Source: JASHVB01 sp049522565 (GTDB taxonomy: Bacteria > Pseudomonadota > Alphaproteobacteria > Acetobacterales > Acetobacteraceae). Taken from it: DNA of 64,000 bases. Under the pieces are notes generated by a model. That model did not search any database. It saw nothing but the letters and a program-made list of their open reading frames with translations, and was not told where the DNA came from. The DNA lies in contig JBEKNT010000001.1 of assembly GCA_049522565.1 (NCBI GenBank), forward strand, positions 1 through 64,000, in the 5' to 3' direction. A program made the translations under genes and the position numbers. Below are positions 54,023 through 62,045 of the stretch, one piece after another (the first letter of the stretch is position 1; every line of letters starts with the position of its first letter).

Positions 54023-56054
54023 CGCGGCCCCGCCATCCCGGGCGCTGCCCGCGCTCTGGCGCTACCCGGAGCGTGCCGACGCCGAACGCGCACCGCTCGA
54101 CCGGTGGCTGCACCAACACGTGGGTGGCGCGATGCTGCGTTGTACCGGTGGATTGCGGCGGCGGCGCCTGGCCGGCTTCGCGCGCGCGGTGACCGTGACC
54201 GGGGCGGCGTCGGCCGCACTGGATGACGCGGCGCTGGCCGCGGCGGCGCGGGAGGCCGGCATCGCGCTGCGCCGCCGCGCCACGGATCGTGCCGCCCTGG
54301 TCTGGCTGTTCGCCCTGGTGCGGGAGGCCGCTTCCCGCAGCCTCGGCTTCCGGCCGTACGAGACCCAGGTGATGGGCGCCGCGGCGCTGTGGCGCGGCGC
54401 GGTGGCGGAGATGGCGACCGGCGAGGGCAAGACCGCCGCGGCCGGGCTGTGCGCGGCGGCGGCGGCGCTGGCCGGCCGTGCGGTCCACGTCATCACGGTG
54501 AACGATTACCTGGCCGGGCGTGATGCCGCGACCATGGCACCGCTGTTCCAGCGCCTGGGCCTGTCGGTGGCCGCGGTGACGGGGGGGATGTCGGCGGACG
54601 CCCGCCGCGCGGCCTATGCCGCCGCCATCTGCTACGGCACCAGCAAGGAGATCGTCTTCGACCATCTGCGCGACCGGCTGGCGCTGGGGCCGGAGCGTGG
54701 CGCGCTGCGGCTGCGGCTGGCCGGCTTTGCCGGGGCGCCGCCGAAGCTGCTGCTGCGCGGCCTGGACTTCGCGATCGTGGACGAGGCGGACAGCGTGCTG
54801 GTCGATGCGGCTCGCACGCCGCTGATCCTGTCCGGCGAACAGGAGTCGCAGGTCGATGAGGAGACCGCTGCCTTGGCGTTGGCGCTGGCCGACCGGCTGG
54901 AGGCCGGCCGCGACTGGCAGCGCCTGCCGGGTATGCTCAGCGCCCACCTGACCGAGGCGGGCGAGATCCGGCTGGCCGCGCTGGTCGAGGCCGAACCGGG
55001 ATACGCCGGGTCCGGGCTCCGGGCATCCGGCCCTTGGGCATCCGGTCCTTGGGCGATACCGCGGCTGCGCGAGGAGCTGGTGCGCCACGCGCTGGCCGCC
55101 CGGCACCTGTTTCGCGCCGGCGAGCACTATCTGGTCCGCGACGCCCGCACCGTGATCATCGATGAATTCAGCGGCCGCCTGATGCCCGACCGGCAATGGG
55201 CGGACGGGCTGCACCAGATGATCGAGGCGAAGGAAGGTTGCGCGCTGACCCGTCGGCGGGTCACGCTGGCGCGGCTGACCTATCAGCGCTTCTTTCCGCG
55301 CTATCGGCACCTGTCCGGCATGACGGGAACCGCTGCCGAAGTCGCCGGCGAGCTTTGGGCGGTCTACGGGTTACCGGTTGCCCGGATTCCGACCCATCGG
55401 CCATCGCGCCGCGTGCGGGTGCCGGACCGCCTGCTGGCGGACGCCACCGCCAAGTGGGCTTCCGTCGCTGCCCATGCCGCCGCGTTGCGGGCAGCCGGCC
55501 GTCCCGTCCTGATCGGCACCCGCACGGTGGCGGCGGCGCAGCGGGCGAGCCTCGCGCTGACGGCGGCGGGACTGCCCCATGCGGTACTGAGCGCCGCGCA
55601 GGACGCTGCCGAGGCGGCCACCATCGCCGAGGCCGGCACGGTCGGCCGGATTACGGTTGCCACCAACATGGCCGGGCGCGGCACCGACATCAGGCTCGCA
55701 CCCGAGGTCGCCGCTGCCGGCGGGTTGGCGGTCTTGCTCACCGAACGCCACGAGGCTGGGCGCATCGACCGCCAGCTTGCCGGCCGCGCGGCCCGCCAGG
55801 GCGACCCCGGGAGCGTGGCCGCGATCCTGGCGCTGGATGACCCGCTGCTGGAGGCGGCAGGGCTGCTGCCGCGCCTGCTGGCGCGCTGCGGCGGGTGGTT
55901 GCGCGGCTTCCGGGTGGGGGCGCGATTGGCTGGCTGGGCGTTACGCCGGGCGCAGAAGAGCCAGGAACGCGCCCATGCGGCAGCCCGCCAGGCATTGCTG
56001 CGGCAGGACCGGATGCGCGCCGAGCGGTTAGGTTTCGCGGGAGTAGGGGAATGA
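54015..56054 (+). CDS. SecA-like ATPase, C-terminally short (accessory SecA)
   Basis: 679 residues from the ATG at 54015, overlapping the previous gene. The DEAD motor of SecA is clear: EMATGEGKTAAA (about 132-143), VNDYLAGRDA, DEADSVLVDAARTPLILSG (about 256 on; SecA has DEVDSILIDEARTPL), DEFSGRLMPDRQWADGLHQM, SGMTGTAAE, VATNMAGRGTDI and RQGDPGS. A reduced preprotein-binding region is present, with a SGPWASGPWA insertion. The chain stops soon after the AQKSQERAHAAARQALLRQD helix, so the helical wing and the zinc-binding tail are absent; housekeeping SecA is usually 850-950 residues. Dedicated accessory SecA proteins export particular surface glycoproteins in Gram-positives; finding one here implies a private Sec route. 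Confidence 0.88.
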   Translation: MFDAAPPSRALPALWRYPERADAERAPLDRWLHQHVGGAMLRCTGGLRRRRLAGFARAVTVTGAASAALDDAALAAAAREAGIALRRRATDRAALVWLFALVREAASRSLGFRPYETQVMGAAALWRGAVAEMATGEGKTAAAGLCAAAAALAGRAVHVITVNDYLAGRDAATMAPLFQRLGLSVAAVTGGMSADARRAAYAAAICYGTSKEIVFDHLRDRLALGPERGALRLRLAGFAGAPPKLLLRGLDFAIVDEADSVLVDAARTPLILSGEQESQVDEETAALALALADRLEAGRDWQRLPGMLSAHLTEAGEIRLAALVEAEPGYAGSGLRASGPWASGPWAIPRLREELVRHALAARHLFRAGEHYLVRDARTVIIDEFSGRLMPDRQWADGLHQMIEAKEGCALTRRRVTLARLTYQRFFPRYRHLSGMTGTAAEVAGELWAVYGLPVARIPTHRPSRRVRVPDRLLADATAKWASVAAHAAALRAAGRPVLIGTRTVAAAQRASLALTAAGLPHAVLSAAQDAAEAATIAEAGTVGRITVATNMAGRGTDIRLAPEVAAAGGLAVLLTERHEAGRIDRQLAGRAARQGDPGSVAAILALDDPLLEAAGLLPRLLARCGGWLRGFRVGARLAGWALRRAQKSQERAHAAARQALLRQDRMRAERLGFAGVGE

Positions 56055-56941
56055 GACGTCTGTTGTTGCCGGGCTCGCGGATCGCCGGCGTCGCTCGTGC
56101 CCGTCTGGTGCCACGCTGCGCCCGCCTTGTGGGCGCCATCCTCGTGTGCACCATGCTGGGGTCCGGCATCCGGGTCCCGGCTGCCCTGGCGGAGGGGAGT
56201 GACTTCGACTGCGTGATGGATCCGTCGCTTCGGGTGAATGTCGGCAGCGCGATCCCCGGCCTGCTGGAAGCGGTACTGGTCCAGCGCGGCGACCGGGTGC
56301 ATGCCGGCCAGGTCGTCGCCCGGCTGGTTTCGGACGTCGAGGCAGCGCAGGTCGCGCTCGACCGGCTGCGCGCTGCCAGCACGGCGGAGATCGAGGCGCG
56401 CGAGGCGCAGTTGACCCTGTCGCGCCGCCAGTTGGAGCGAACTCAGGAGCTGTACCAGCATCAGGTGGCGACCGCGGAGCGGCTGGACGAACTGCGTGCC
56501 CAAACCGAGATCAACGACCGCGAATTGCGGCTGGCACGCCAGGCGCAGGAAGTGACCCGGCTGGAGTTGCAGCGCTCCGAAGCCACATTGCGGCAGCGGG
56601 AAATTCGCAGCCCGATCGATGGGCTGGTGACCGAACGGCTGATGACCGGCGGCGAATATGTTCACCAGGAAGCGGTGATCCTGCGGCTGGCGCGGTTGGA
56701 CCCGCTGTATGTGGAGACCTTCCTGCCGGTGCGACTCTACCCGCTGCTGCATATCGGCCTGGACGCGGTGATCGAGCCGGCGGCACCGATCGGCGGCAGG
56801 ATCCCGGCCCGGGTTGCCGAGGTGGACCAGGTGTTCGACGCCGCCAGCGGCAGTTTCGGCGTCCGGCTGGAATTGTCGAACGCGGACGGGCGGCTGCCGG
56901 CGGGCCATCGCTGCAAGGTCAGCTTTCAGTTGGACGAATAG
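56051..56941 (+). CDS. HlyD-family periplasmic adaptor
   Basis: 296 residues, starting in the stop of the SecA-like gene (ATGA). LVGAILVCTMLGSGIRVPAA with ALAEGSDF after it is a Sec signal peptide with a probable cleavage near AEG. The mature part has a lipoyl half motif GLLEAVLVQRGDRVHAGQVV, a coiled-coil hairpin of about 90 residues (EAREAQLTLSRRQLERTQEL), the second half REIRSPIDGLVTERLMTGGE, and a barrel ending KVSFQLDE. No cytoplasmic or membrane-anchor part, unlike the other two HlyD proteins of the cluster. Last gene of the 37-kb co-directional block; presumably the periplasmic connector to an outer-membrane channel not encoded here. Confidence 0.87.
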   Translation: MRRLLLPGSRIAGVARARLVPRCARLVGAILVCTMLGSGIRVPAALAEGSDFDCVMDPSLRVNVGSAIPGLLEAVLVQRGDRVHAGQVVARLVSDVEAAQVALDRLRAASTAEIEAREAQLTLSRRQLERTQELYQHQVATAERLDELRAQTEINDRELRLARQAQEVTRLELQRSEATLRQREIRSPIDGLVTERLMTGGEYVHQEAVILRLARLDPLYVETFLPVRLYPLLHIGLDAVIEPAAPIGGRIPARVAEVDQVFDAASGSFGVRLELSNADGRLPAGHRCKVSFQLDE

Positions 56942-57373
56942 CCGGCCCGGGTTGGATTGCGGCTCGGTTCCAGGGTGAAGGTGGCCGGCAACGAAGTTCG
57001 GATCGCCGCTTTTGCCTGCGCGCTGCCAGGGGCGGTCCGGGGACGATTTTACGGTTGATGAACCCCGGATTCATGCGTCGATCACGCGCGGGCCTTCCCG
57101 AGAAACCTGCGGGCCGGCCAGTATCCTTGTCTGAACCGGCGGCCAAACAGCTTTTCCTACCGGCGCGGCACCGCGGGGACGTGGCAGCGATCACGCCGAC
57201 GCCCGGCACGATGGAGACGGTGTTGCGGTCGTGGGGCGAGGTGACCGGGTTGCGGCGGAGCAAGGGCGCCGGTGGCCATGGCCTCGGCCAGGACGAAGCG
57301 GGGCTTCCTGCGCTGGAAGCACCGTTTGTAACAAACTGTTTCCGTCCGGCCGGTTGGCATGCCATCATCAGCC
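56942..57373. other. Gene-free interval
   Basis: 432 bases without a convincing gene: open frames on both strands lack codon bias, family motifs and ribosome binding sites. The only structure seen is the palindrome at 57324-57336. Confidence 0.5.
57324..57336. promoter_or_regulatory. Palindrome upstream of a small gene
   Basis: GTTTGTAACAAAC, a 13-base odd-centred perfect palindrome and AT-rich patch in GC-rich surroundings, ending 37 bases before the ATG at 57374. It could be an operator; nothing identifies the binder. Confidence 0.35.
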
Positions 57374-57625
57374 ATGTCTGATGTCCGACCGACCGAACCA
57401 TTCTTCCTGGTTGTCGCCGACCACAGTCTTGGCGTCTTCTCCGTCGAAGGCCCGATGATGGACGACCTGCCTTGGCAGTCCGCCGCGCGCCGGGCTCGTG
57501 AAGGCGGGCGGCAGGTGGTGTGCGGGCCCAGTGGCCCGGATCGGAACGCGCTCGCCGCCGAATGCCGGCGGGAGTACAACCTGGCCGGGGTCCCGCCGGG
57601 GAGCATCCTGAGACCAGGCCGTTGA
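57374..57625 (+). CDS. Small conserved-looking hypothetical protein
   Basis: 83 residues from the ATG at 57374. It reads as an ordinary globular sequence: FFLVVADHSLGVFSVEGPMM, DLPWQSAARRAREGGRQVVC, GPSGPDRNALAAECRRE and an end LAGVPPGSILRP. I have the impression of similar small proteins in related alphaproteobacteria but cannot name a family or function. No ribosome binding site is obvious. It stands alone between the secretion cluster and cysD. Composition and sensible amino-acid pattern are the only support. Confidence 0.5.
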   Translation: MSDVRPTEPFFLVVADHSLGVFSVEGPMMDDLPWQSAARRAREGGRQVVCGPSGPDRNALAAECRREYNLAGVPPGSILRPGR

Positions 57626-57973
57626 CCGGTGCGGCGAGCCGGCCGGAACGGCGGTGGACGTAGACCGGCGGGTCGTTCGGCTGGCTGCGGCCGACGATGT
57701 CTGGACCCACGGCGGACACCCTGTGGGGCGGTTCCGGGGCGACAGAGTTATGGCCCCGACGGCCGCTCTTTCGGCGAACTGATGGACGACAACCGGACTG
57801 CGTTGCGCAGCAAGCCGGCTGGCGGTCCTTGATCCGCCGCGCGGCAGCATTTCAGGTGCATCGCGGGTCCGGTGCGGGATATGAACCGCGGTTTGATGAG
57901 ACAGTCTGAGATTTTCCTCGTAATCCCACGGACCCCCATGCCCCCCCCTGCCCCACCTCCCGGGACCCCAGCG
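57626..57973. other. Gene-free interval before cysD
   Basis: 348 bases. No gene, repeat or promoter that I can support. In-frame upstream extensions of cysD exist (for instance from 57938) but consist of Pro-rich sequence without a ribosome binding site. Confidence 0.45.
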
Positions 57974-58882
57974 ATGACCGCACCCGCGCTACCGGCGCAC
58001 CTGAAGGCCCTCGAGTCGGAGAGCATCCACATCCTGCGCGAAGTCGCCGCCCAGGCGGCCCACCCGGTATTGCTCTACTCGATCGGCAAGGACTCCTCCG
58101 TCCTGCTGCATCTCGCCCGCAAGGCGTTCTTCCCCGCCCGCCCGCCCTTCCCGCTGCTGCACATCGACACGACCTGGAAGTTCCGCGCCATGATCCGCCA
58201 CCGCGACAGCACGGTGCGCCGCTACGGCCTGGAACTGATCGTGCACACCAACCCCGACGGCCTGCGGCAGAACATCAACCCGTTCGACCACGGCAGCAGC
58301 TACACCCAGATCATGAAGACCGACGCCCTGAAGCAGGCGCTGACCGACGGCCGCTACGACTTCGCCATCGGCGGCGCGCGGCGCGACGAGGAACGCTCGC
58401 GCGCCAAGGAACGCGTCTTCTCGGTGCGCGGCCCCGGCCATACCTGGGAGCCGAAGCGCCAGCGCCCCGAACTCTGGCACCTCTACAACGGCAACCTCGC
58501 GCCCGGCGAGACGCTGCGCGTCTTCCCGTTGTCCAACTGGACCGAGCTCGACGTGTGGACCTACATCCTGGCCGAACGGATCGACGTCGTGCCGCTGTAT
58601 TTCGCCGCCCTCCGCCCCACCGTGATCCGCGACGGCGCGCTGATCGTGGTCGACGACGAGCGCATGCGCTTCGAGCCCGGCGAACAACCCGCCGACCGCC
58701 TGGTCCGCTTCCGCTCGCTCGGCTGCTACCCGCTCTCCGCCGCGGTCGAATCCGCCGCCGCCACGCTGGAGGAGATCGTGCAGGAGATGCGCACCACGCG
58801 GGTCTCCGAACGCGCCGGACGGCTGATCGACCAGGACCAGGACGCCTCGATGGAAGCCAAGAAGCGCGAGGGATACTTCTGA
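57974..58882 (+). CDS. cysD: Sulfate adenylyltransferase subunit 2
   Basis: 302 residues from the ATG at 57974 (GGGA 9-12 bases before); the first residues [18 protein letters not shown] are the usual CysD start. PP-loop ATPase site [20 protein letters not shown], then [29 protein letters not shown] and [12 protein letters not shown], ending [11 protein letters not shown]. With CysN it makes adenosine 5'-phosphosulfate from ATP and sulfate in the cytoplasm; GTP hydrolysis by CysN drives the reaction. Its stop overlaps the start of cysNC (TGATG), as in most cys operons. Length is standard. No CysB-type regulator or reductase gene is near. Confidence 0.96.
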   Translation: MTAPALPAHLKALESESIHILREVAAQAAHPVLLYSIGKDSSVLLHLARKAFFPARPPFPLLHIDTTWKFRAMIRHRDSTVRRYGLELIVHTNPDGLRQNINPFDHGSSYTQIMKTDALKQALTDGRYDFAIGGARRDEERSRAKERVFSVRGPGHTWEPKRQRPELWHLYNGNLAPGETLRVFPLSNWTELDVWTYILAERIDVVPLYFAALRPTVIRDGALIVVDDERMRFEPGEQPADRLVRFRSLGCYPLSAAVESAAATLEEIVQEMRTTRVSERAGRLIDQDQDASMEAKKREGYF

Positions 58883-60723
58883 TGCCCGACTCCCTGTTGC
58901 GCGTGCTGGCCTGCGGCAGCGTGGACGACGGCAAGTCCACCCTGATCGGCCGCCTGCTGTTCGAGTGCGGCACCATCCCCGACGACGTGATGGCGGTGCT
59001 GGAGCGCGACTCCCGCCGCTTCGGCACCACCGGGGGCAACATCGACTACGCGCTGCTGGTCGACGGCCTGGCCGCCGAGCGCGACCAGGGCATCACCATC
59101 GACGTCGCCTACCGCTATTTCGAGACGCCGCGCCGGCGCTTCATCCTGGCCGACGCGCCCGGCCACCAGCAATACACCCGCAACATGGTGACCGGCGCGT
59201 CCAACGCCGACCTGGCGATCGTGCTGATCGACGCCCGCAAGGGGGTGCTGGACCAGACCCGCCGGCACGCCGCCATCGCGTCGATGCTCGGCATCCGCGA
59301 CGTGGTGCTGGCGGTCAACAAGATGGACCTGGTGGGCTTCGAGCAGGCGGTGTTCGAGCGCATCGTCGCCGACTTTCACGCCGTGCTCGGCCATCTGCAC
59401 GCGCTGGCGGTGACCGCGATCCCGGTCTGCGCGCGCGACGGCGACAACGTCACGCGGTCGAGCACCCGCATGCCATGGTACCAGGGCGCGACGTTGCTGG
59501 CCGCGCTGGAGAGCGCCGAGCCGGGGCATGACGGCGACGGGCGAGCCTTCCGCCTGCCGGTGCAGTTGGTCAGCCGGCCGGACCAGACGTTCCGCGGCTA
59601 TGCCGGCACCATCGCGGCCGGCACGCTGCGCCCCGGCGATACCGTGGTGAACGCCGCCTCGCGCGTCGAGGCCCGCGTCGCGCGCATCGTCACCATGGAC
59701 GGCGAGCTGGATGTGGCGCGGCACGGCGATCCGGTGACGCTGGTGCTGGACCGCGAGATCGACGCCTCGCGCGGCGACGTGCTGGCCGCCGCGCCGCTGC
59801 CGGCGCTGGCCGAGCGGATCGACGCGCGGGTGGTGTGGATGGACGACACCTCGCTGTTCCGCGGCCGGGCGTACCAGGTGATGCTGGGGACGCAGAGCGT
59901 GGTGGGCACGGTGACCGACATCACGTCGCGGCTCGACATCGAGACGCTGGAGGAGACCCCGGCGCGCGAGCTGCACATGAACGAGATCGGCCGGGTGGCG
60001 CTGTCGCTGTCGCACGCGGTGGCGTGCGAGCCATACGCCAACAGCCGCGAGCTGGGCGGGTTCATCCTGGTGGACCGGCTGACGCGGAACACCGTGGGTG
60101 CGGGGATGGTGACCGCGCTGCAAGGGGCGCGGGAGAACGTGTATTGGCACCAGCTCGACGTGGACAAGGCGGCGCGGGCGCTGCTGAACGGGCAGAAGCC
60201 GTCGGTGCTGTGGTTCACCGGGCTGTCGGGGGCGGGCAAGTCGACCATCGCCAACCTGGTGGAGAAGCGGCTGCACGCGGTGGGCCGCCACACCATGATC
60301 CTGGACGGCGACAATGTGCGGCACGGGCTGAACCGCGATCTGGGGTTCACCGAGGCGGACCGGGTGGAGAACATCCGCCGGGTGGCGGAGGTGGCGAAGC
60401 TGTTCGTCGATGCCGGGCTGATCGTGCTGGTGTCGTTTATTTCCCCCTACCGGGCGGAGCGGATGCTGGCGCGCGAGGCGGTGGAGGACGGGGAGTTCCT
60501 GGAGATCTTCGTCGATACGCCGGTGGATGAGTGCCGGCGGCGGGATCCGAAGGGGCTGTACCGGCGGGCGGATGCCGGGCAGTTGCGGAATTTCACCGGG
60601 GTGGATGCGCCGTACGAGGCGCCGCTGGATCCGGAGATCCGGCTGCGCACGCTGGAACTCTCGCCCGAGGCGCTGGCCGAACAGGTGGTGCAGGAGCTGC
60701 AGCGAAGGGGGATCGTGGGGTAG
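58882..60723 (+). CDS. cysNC: Bifunctional sulfate adenylyltransferase subunit 1 / APS kinase
   Basis: 613 residues from the ATG overlapping the cysD stop. Residues 1 to about 430 are CysN, an EF-Tu-like GTPase: ACGSVDDGKSTLIGRLL (G1), DAPGHQQYTRNM (G3), VNKMDLVGF (G4), then two beta-barrels. From about 435 the CysC kinase follows: VLWFTGLSGAGKSTIANLVE (P-loop), LDGDNVRHGLNRDLGFT, ENIRRVAEVAKLF and YRRADAGQLRNFTGVDAPYE. The product is 3'-phosphoadenosine 5'-phosphosulfate, for assimilation or for sulfation of surface polymers. Fusion of CysN with CysC is common in alphaproteobacteria (NodQ type). A hairpin repeat follows 9 bases after the stop. Confidence 0.96.
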   Translation: MPDSLLRVLACGSVDDGKSTLIGRLLFECGTIPDDVMAVLERDSRRFGTTGGNIDYALLVDGLAAERDQGITIDVAYRYFETPRRRFILADAPGHQQYTRNMVTGASNADLAIVLIDARKGVLDQTRRHAAIASMLGIRDVVLAVNKMDLVGFEQAVFERIVADFHAVLGHLHALAVTAIPVCARDGDNVTRSSTRMPWYQGATLLAALESAEPGHDGDGRAFRLPVQLVSRPDQTFRGYAGTIAAGTLRPGDTVVNAASRVEARVARIVTMDGELDVARHGDPVTLVLDREIDASRGDVLAAAPLPALAERIDARVVWMDDTSLFRGRAYQVMLGTQSVVGTVTDITSRLDIETLEETPARELHMNEIGRVALSLSHAVACEPYANSRELGGFILVDRLTRNTVGAGMVTALQGARENVYWHQLDVDKAARALLNGQKPSVLWFTGLSGAGKSTIANLVEKRLHAVGRHTMILDGDNVRHGLNRDLGFTEADRVENIRRVAEVAKLFVDAGLIVLVSFISPYRAERMLAREAVEDGEFLEIFVDTPVDECRRRDPKGLYRRADAGQLRNFTGVDAPYEAPLDPEIRLRTLELSPEALAEQVVQELQRRGIVG

Positions 60724-60732
60724 CGGGCGGCT

Positions 60733-60833
60733 GTCATTGCGAGGCGCGCAGCGCCGAAGCAATCTTCCGCCTGACGCGCAGTGGCGGCTCGCCAGGCAGG
60801 GGATTGCTTCGGCGCTGCGCGCCTCGCAATGAC
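60733..60833. repeat. Long inverted repeat, intergenic palindromic element
   Basis: A perfect 32-base inverted repeat, 60733-60764 against 60802-60833, with a 37-base spacer; the outer ends are GTCATTGCGAGGCGCGCAGC and its complement. Elements beginning GTCATTGCGAG are widespread intergenic palindromes in alphaproteobacteria. The transcript could fold into a strong hairpin after cysNC. The rest of the gap to 61028 shows only the ribosome binding site of the next gene. Confidence 0.9.
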
Positions 60834-61028
60834 GGGTAGGGCGGGAATCGCAATGACACGGTAACGGGTGGCTGCACGCGTTGCACCCTCACGTTCTTAT
60901 ACCGAATCGCCACCTCCGTCTCATGTCCGGTTTGCGCCGATCGTGGGTTGACGCCCCCGCCACCCGGTGGGCAGCTTGCCCCGCGTTTTGCATCCACTCG
61001 GGTGCCGCCTCCTGGGAGGGAAAACCAA

Positions 61029-62045
61029 ATGCCGTCGACTGTCTCGCGCCGTACATTGCTGTCCGGCGTCGGTGGTGGCCTCGCCGCCGCCGCGATCCTG
61101 CGCCGCCCGGCCCACGCCGCCGAATTCTCCTACAAGTTCGCCAGCGTGCTGCCGCCCGATCACCCGATGATGCTTCGCTGCACCGAGGCAATCGCGAAGA
61201 TCAAAGAGCAGAGCGGCGGGCGGTTCGAAATCACGCTTTACCCGAACAGCGCACTGGGCGCCGATACGTCGATGCTCGCGCAATGCGTGTCCGGCGCGGT
61301 CGAGATGTACGCGCTGCAAGGCGACCTTCTGGCGCCGCGCGTGCCGGCCGCCGGCATCATCGGCGTCGGCTTTGCCTTCCCCAGCTATAAGGAGGTCTGG
61401 CCCGCGATCGACGGCGAACTGGGCGACTTCGTGCGCGCACAGGCGGAAAAATCCAACATGATCTGCCTGAAGCGCGCCTGGGATCACGGTTTCCGCGAGA
61501 TCACCTCGCGCAACAAGCCGATCAACTCGCCCGCCGACCTGAAAGGCTTCAAGATCCGCCTGCCGGTCGCACCGATACCGATCTCGCTGTTCAAACACCT
61601 CGGCGCGGCGCCGACCGCGATCAATTTCAGCGAGGTGTACAGCGCGCTGCAAACCGGCGTGGTGGACGGCCAGGAAAACCCGCTGGTCATCATCGATGCG
61701 GCGAAACTGTACGAGGTGGAAAAATACTGTGCGCTGACCAACCACCAGTGGGCGTGCTACCATGTCGCCTTCAACATGGATGCCTGGAAGCGCCTGCCGC
61801 CGGACCTGCGTGACATGGCCGAGACCGTGTTCGATGCCGCGGCGCTCCAGGAGCGGCAGGATTGGGTCACCTCGGCGCAAACCTTGCAGGCGACGCTGAA
61901 GAGCAAGGGGATGATTTTCACCCAGCCCGACATGGCGCCGTTCCGGGCTGAACTCAGCAAGACCGGCTTCTATCCCGAAATGAAGGCGAAGATGGGCGAT
62001 CAGGCCTGGGCGCTGCTGGAAAAATACGTCGGCACGCTGGCGTGA
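61029..62045 (+). CDS. TRAP transporter substrate-binding protein (DctP family)
   Basis: 338 residues from the ATG at 61029 (GGGAGGGAAAA upstream). The leader VSRRTLLSGVGGGLAAAAIL, ending PAHAAEF, has a twin-arginine motif. The mature domain starts FSYKFASVLPPDHPMML and has AEKSNMICLKRAWDHGFREI, ADLKGFKIRLPVAPIPISLF with the substrate-carboxylate arginine, and NFSEVYSALQTGVVDGQENP, all DctP hallmarks. It binds an organic acid in the periplasm and delivers it to the permease encoded next. Its stop overlaps the GTG start of that gene. Substrate unknown; the location near cysDNC does not define it. Confidence 0.93.
   Translation: MPSTVSRRTLLSGVGGGLAAAAILRRPAHAAEFSYKFASVLPPDHPMMLRCTEAIAKIKEQSGGRFEITLYPNSALGADTSMLAQCVSGAVEMYALQGDLLAPRVPAAGIIGVGFAFPSYKEVWPAIDGELGDFVRAQAEKSNMICLKRAWDHGFREITSRNKPINSPADLKGFKIRLPVAPIPISLFKHLGAAPTAINFSEVYSALQTGVVDGQENPLVIIDAAKLYEVEKYCALTNHQWACYHVAFNMDAWKRLPPDLRDMAETVFDAAALQERQDWVTSAQTLQATLKSKGMIFTQPDMAPFRAELSKTGFYPEMKAKMGDQAWALLEKYVGTLA

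Noticed and set aside
57055..57381. 108-codon plus-strand frame
   Set aside because: No ribosome binding site, biased composition and no resemblance to a known protein; it overlaps the better candidate at 57374.
58726..60762. 678-codon minus-strand frame opposite cysNC
   Set aside because: His/Arg/Gln-rich antisense frame; cysNC motifs on the plus strand are complete.
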